Assembly (NCBI GenBank): GCA_027563935.2
Contig: CM050447.1
Coordinates: 15,254,001-15,318,000 of the forward strand
Origin: Costus lasius
Lineage: Eukaryota > Streptophyta > Magnoliopsida > Zingiberales > Costaceae
Reading direction: 5' to 3'
Length of the DNA stretch: 64,000 nucleotides
The position numbers and the translations under genes were made by a program. The notes under the pieces are model-generated. The model was not told the DNA's origin and made no database searches. It saw only the letters and a list, made by a program, of their open reading frames with translations. Shown piece by piece: positions 60,478 through 64,000 of the stretch. How positions within the stretch are numbered: the stretch's first letter is position 1; each line of letters begins with the position of its first letter.

Positions 60478-62388
60478 TGTAAGTGTTGCTTTTTGAATAA
60501 CGGCAGGAGAAGTAATGATAAAGCTATGCATATATATCTTTATCCCTCTAATTTCAAAAGTATCTTATAGTGAGTTCGGCAAGTCGGAAGAGAACCTGGC
60601 CTTAGTTAACCTTTACATCATAACACTATCTCATGTTACAATTTTATCCCAACTTGCCTCTCAATAGTCATAAAAATTGACTGTAATTTCTATATCAGCA
60701 ATAGTTTCCAGGAAGAACACTTGCATGTGCAAGAAGTATTGTCTTCAGCCAAAAACACAAGCCAAACTCAGTATCAAAGTAAAGGGTTTCCTTTCAGATC
60801 ACACAACTTCACTTTTCAATCTATTTCTTCTTCTAGAGTTAGATGGCAACGGCAAAAACTTGGCCAATTCATAAATGGAAAGCAAGAAAACAACATGCAG
60901 ACTACATACGAAATCTCATCTTCCCACCTAACAAATCTAAAAGAAATTAGGTTTTCTCTTCCAGAAAACTCCACAATTAACTTGATCTCATCATTCTTTA
61001 GCTTATAGGCACGTCCAAGTTGCTAAACCTGTGCAAAAACTTACATGGCCTAGTTCATGATAAATTAATGGATCAAGACACTAAAAAGAAAAGGAAAATC
61101 ATATAAATAAGCCCCACCTTTTTATCAGGCACTTCTGGTACGATGCTGTACTGCAAATAAATATTTCAAAACTTGTAGTGGTATTAATGCTGGCACTTTA
61201 ATGGTTGGGCAGGCTTTAAAGAGATGATGAGAACAGTGCAACTAAAGATATTGTTTAAAGATATTATAATACATGTGCTTACAGATCATGAGAAGTGATC
61301 AACCGACCAATGGATAGGTTTTGACATCAAGAAGCCTCCATAGCACACATGTGTGAGTGCAATCAAGCAGGCAATAGGAAGGGCTCCATGCTCCAGCTCC
61401 CTTATTTATTTATAGCATTGATTCAACTGAGGCCTACCTTCACCTCTGCTGTCCACCACCCCAATTTAAGTTAATGTTTATCACTATATCACAGAGCCAC
61501 TTTAGAAGGTTCATGTCACTATTTATCCTTCTGAATGGTGAGGCTTTTAAACTACCACTTTCAGACAATCAGTCCACCTTCTTATCTTTATATAGCACGC
61601 CGCTGTCTATAAATTCGTTCCGGATGTGTACTTCCAAGAGCTGGCAGGCCTGAAACTGGAAGCTGAAGGAGGGGGAAAGTACAGTACATGTGATGTGACC
61701 CATTGCATAGCCTGCAGACACAGTAGGAGTATCATTTTAAATCTTCTGCCTTTCATCGTCTGATTTGTGACAGACAATAAAGATCAATCGCTAGTTTCAG
61801 CACTGTGCAAAAAGGTCAATGGCTGATTCAATGAACAGCTGCAGTCCACAACTTTCGCCTAATATTGTCAGCAAGGAAGGACAAATCCAACACAAGCAGC
61901 CAAGGAAAGATACAATAACAAGTCTGACCTTTTAGGCTATTGAGATTCATAATTAGGATGCGAGTGGGTAAACTGCGATACCTGCAAGAATGAACATGAT
62001 GAAGAAAAAAAAAACTCATAAATCAGTTCAAAGAAAAACTAATCAACAGAGTTGATTGCTTCTCACACCTTTTGGGCAAATCTTCCTGAATAAGTAGTTT
62101 ATTGCACTATACCTGCCTATAGATTACAGTTTCTCATCTGTCCTAGAAGTAAATCAATAAGTTACATAGACTTGCGAAAGAATACACAAACAATTGTGGC
62201 AACATGGCAATTCATCTCGCTATCCCTGTACAATAAGGCAGGTGAACAGATGAAAATTCTGATACAGTATGGGTATGTAGAAGCCTTGCAGAAATTTAAG
62301 CATCCAATGCGTCAACAGCTGCAAGAGACTTTGTTCGGGTGAGAGCACTTGCTGCTCCGGTATAGAAGTTATTTGCAGTGAACATGAG
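60478..62388. other. Region downstream of the WNK-type gene, with two exon-like blocks
   Basis: The right part (about 62100-62388) should hold the 3' UTR of the WNK-type gene. Further left, two minus-strand blocks look like exons. About 61120-61152 reads TGCAG|TACAGCATCG...AAAAAG|GTGGGG (peptide YSIVPEVPDKK). A frame near 61015-60940 reads QLGRAYKLKNDEIKLIVEFS after an acceptor-like AG. I cannot assign them to a gene. Otherwise no repeat or coding frame stands out. Confidence 0.35.
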
Positions 62389-64000
62389 TTAAGGGCTGTC
62401 AGCAGAGCCCACCTCAGAATTATTATCCATTTGGGATCTTGAATTTGAATCAGCAAGAGCCATCTTCAGAATACAGGCTTCAATTGATTCACTTTCAGTG
62501 ATATGGAAAGAGTTCCGCTTACCCAAATGAAAGGATTCCATTACCTTTCCTTCATCAGAAGCCTTCAAAAATCCGTTTCTTTTGCCACTTTCGCCATTGC
62601 GAGCGTCTGTGGTTGCTTGCAATAATCTTTTGGCACCTCTTAACAGTTGATGGCTCTGTCCTTGGGGCTTCTTAATCTGGTAACTTACCTCAAGCGATCG
62701 TGCATCATTACCAATCTCATTTACATAAGGAAGTTTGTTTGGTGTGGCAAACTGGTAACTAGATTCAGGTTGATCATGATACAGTTGCTGGTGTGATCCT
62801 GAGCACAGCTGGTCTGAAGATGATACTGAGTCAGTTCTTGCACAATCATCCATGTGTATAACCATTTCACTCTTTGCTGTTAGCTCTACTTGTTCGCACT
62901 CATTGTCGGAGTGATTAGACCTCGATGCTAAAGAGCTACCATCAAGACCATCCGATTGGCTTGTCGATAGCATTGGTGCTCCCTCGGTCACCCAAAGCTC
63001 AGTTTCTTCAACTTGGTATGTGATCTCTTCAAATCGGCCATGCATTTCAGCACAATCAAAGTGGCTACAGTGGATAGATTGCATATTGGTAAGGCATGAA
63101 CTTTTCAGAGAGGGGTAATCTATAAGTGAGCCACACGATGAGAAATTGGAGGCACAATTCCTACAGGTGGTATATGAAATTCCAGGATGTTCTTCTATTC
63201 CTGGACCTGGCTTCCACTCTGGTACCAGTGAAGCTAACTCCCCATCGATCATCTCAGCTATTCTAGTCACATCATAATCTACGATATCCAACTCCGCAAC
63301 CATCTCTGTGGCAACGCTCAATGCAGTATCAGCTTCGATGTCAAAGAGGAAATATATGTTCCGGACAGAACCTGCAAATGAATAGAGCTTTTAGTTTCCT
63401 TTTTCTGTAACAATTAGCCACATAAACTTCTCAGATTTAAATTACTATTACCATACTCATCTGAAATCCTTAGCCTCAGAAAGATGTTCCCATCTTCTCT
63501 TTTCTTTCCCTTGATAGTGATGTCCACATTAGCATGATGATCATCGTTATTGCTATTGAACAGTTTCATTGCATGCATCTCCGTGCTGGCAGTATCATAC
63601 TCCCAGCCATTCTCTAATTCCATTTGGTGCTGGTGACTGTTCGGGAATTCATTGGAAGCAAAAGGGTCGTTGCTTTGATAAAGTTCAAGTGCAGGTTCCT
63701 TCAGAATATAATCCACACAACTAATGTCTCGTTCATCGCAACTCAAACCAAGATCATCAACTTGTAGGAAGGGATCCTGAAGCAGCTCCCTTGCAGAAAG
63801 CCTTTTGGATGCCGTCGCAAGACATTTTTCGACAAATTCCCTAACCTCAGGGTCTGCAACTCTGTACAATGCGTCCGGCTTGGTTCCCTAGTGGTAATAA
63901 GATGAAGATTAGCCTCAGCACAAAGTTATTACAACAAAATTCTAAAGCAAATTGTAATGTTTTCTTACAGAAATAACTTTCTTGTATATCTGCACAGGGT
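62389..64000 (-). CDS. WNK: WNK-type protein kinase, C-terminal part (runs off the right edge)
   Basis: Three minus-strand exons are visible: 64000-63969 (partial; [10 protein letters not shown]), 63887-63452 and 63371-62389, joined by GT-AG introns in consistent phase. They give 488 codons ending in a stop. The first two contain the end of the kinase domain, [20 protein letters not shown] and [20 protein letters not shown], closely matching plant WNK kinases. Next comes an OSR1_C-like domain, [20 protein letters not shown], then [20 protein letters not shown] and [20 protein letters not shown]. The last 230 residues are Ser-rich and disordered, as in long WNKs. WNKs are Ser/Thr kinases lacking the usual catalytic Lys; the catalytic core lies outside the window, so that cannot be checked. 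The member number is unknown. Confidence 0.92.

Overview
This is nuclear DNA from a flowering plant. The evidence is GT-AG introns throughout, five recognisable plant protein genes, and a dense load of plant-type transposable elements: Ty3/gypsy chromoviruses, Ty1/copia, a LINE, hAT and Harbinger-like MITEs. The very large TE-filled introns suggest a large genome. I lean towards a monocot, but nothing in the window proves it.

Gene layout, left to right. (1) 2952-3128, minus: a first coding exon resembling a plant CPSF-A/DDB1-like protein; its later exons are not visible. (2) 6162-7893, minus: MFAP1-like spliceosome protein, two coding exons, complete. (3) 9774-32753, minus: a chloroplast alpha/beta hydrolase resembling CHLOROPHYLL DEPHYTYLASE 1. 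Eight exons spread over 23 kb join in frame to 380 codons. (4) 33812-36662, minus: alpha-tubulin, five exons, 449 aa, ending in Phe instead of Tyr. (5) 37494-40558, plus: APR-like membrane-anchored thioredoxin-fold protein, four exons, 298 aa, divergent from the tubulin gene. (6) 41479-41676, minus: a GPI-anchored arabinogalactan peptide. (7) 62389 to the right edge, minus: the C-terminal half of a WNK-type kinase. The genes are unrelated housekeeping or plastid functions, with no operon-like or clustered-pathway logic.

TE layout. The 10.7 kb second intron of the hydrolase gene holds a 4.7 kb degenerate hAT element (8-bp target duplication GTTACATA). A 455-bp hAT-type MITE with its own 8-bp duplication (ATGTTGAG) is nested inside it. 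The same intron carries a 2.35 kb solo LTR (duplication ATCCT) containing a tRNA-like segment, and a copia RT/RNase H fossil. Intron 1 has a 412-bp near-perfect foldback, and intron 3 has another foldback MITE. From 41.7 to 46.4 kb lie several MITEs, a tandem array and a LINE 3' end. From 46.46 to 55.98 kb is a head-to-head chimera of two gypsy-type elements whose outer LTR ends are flanked by the same 5-bp CTAAG. A solo LTR is inserted in one of its LTRs. From 56.6 to 60.5 kb is an almost intact, gag-only LTR element.

I see no CRISPR, operon, phage or other prokaryotic system. The most unusual structures are the chimeric retroelement with matched target duplication, the hairpin-repeat internal domain of its left partner, the gag-only element whose ORF runs into its 3' LTR, and the nested hAT insertions. 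All coordinates come from reading splice junctions and repeats by eye; no database search was possible.
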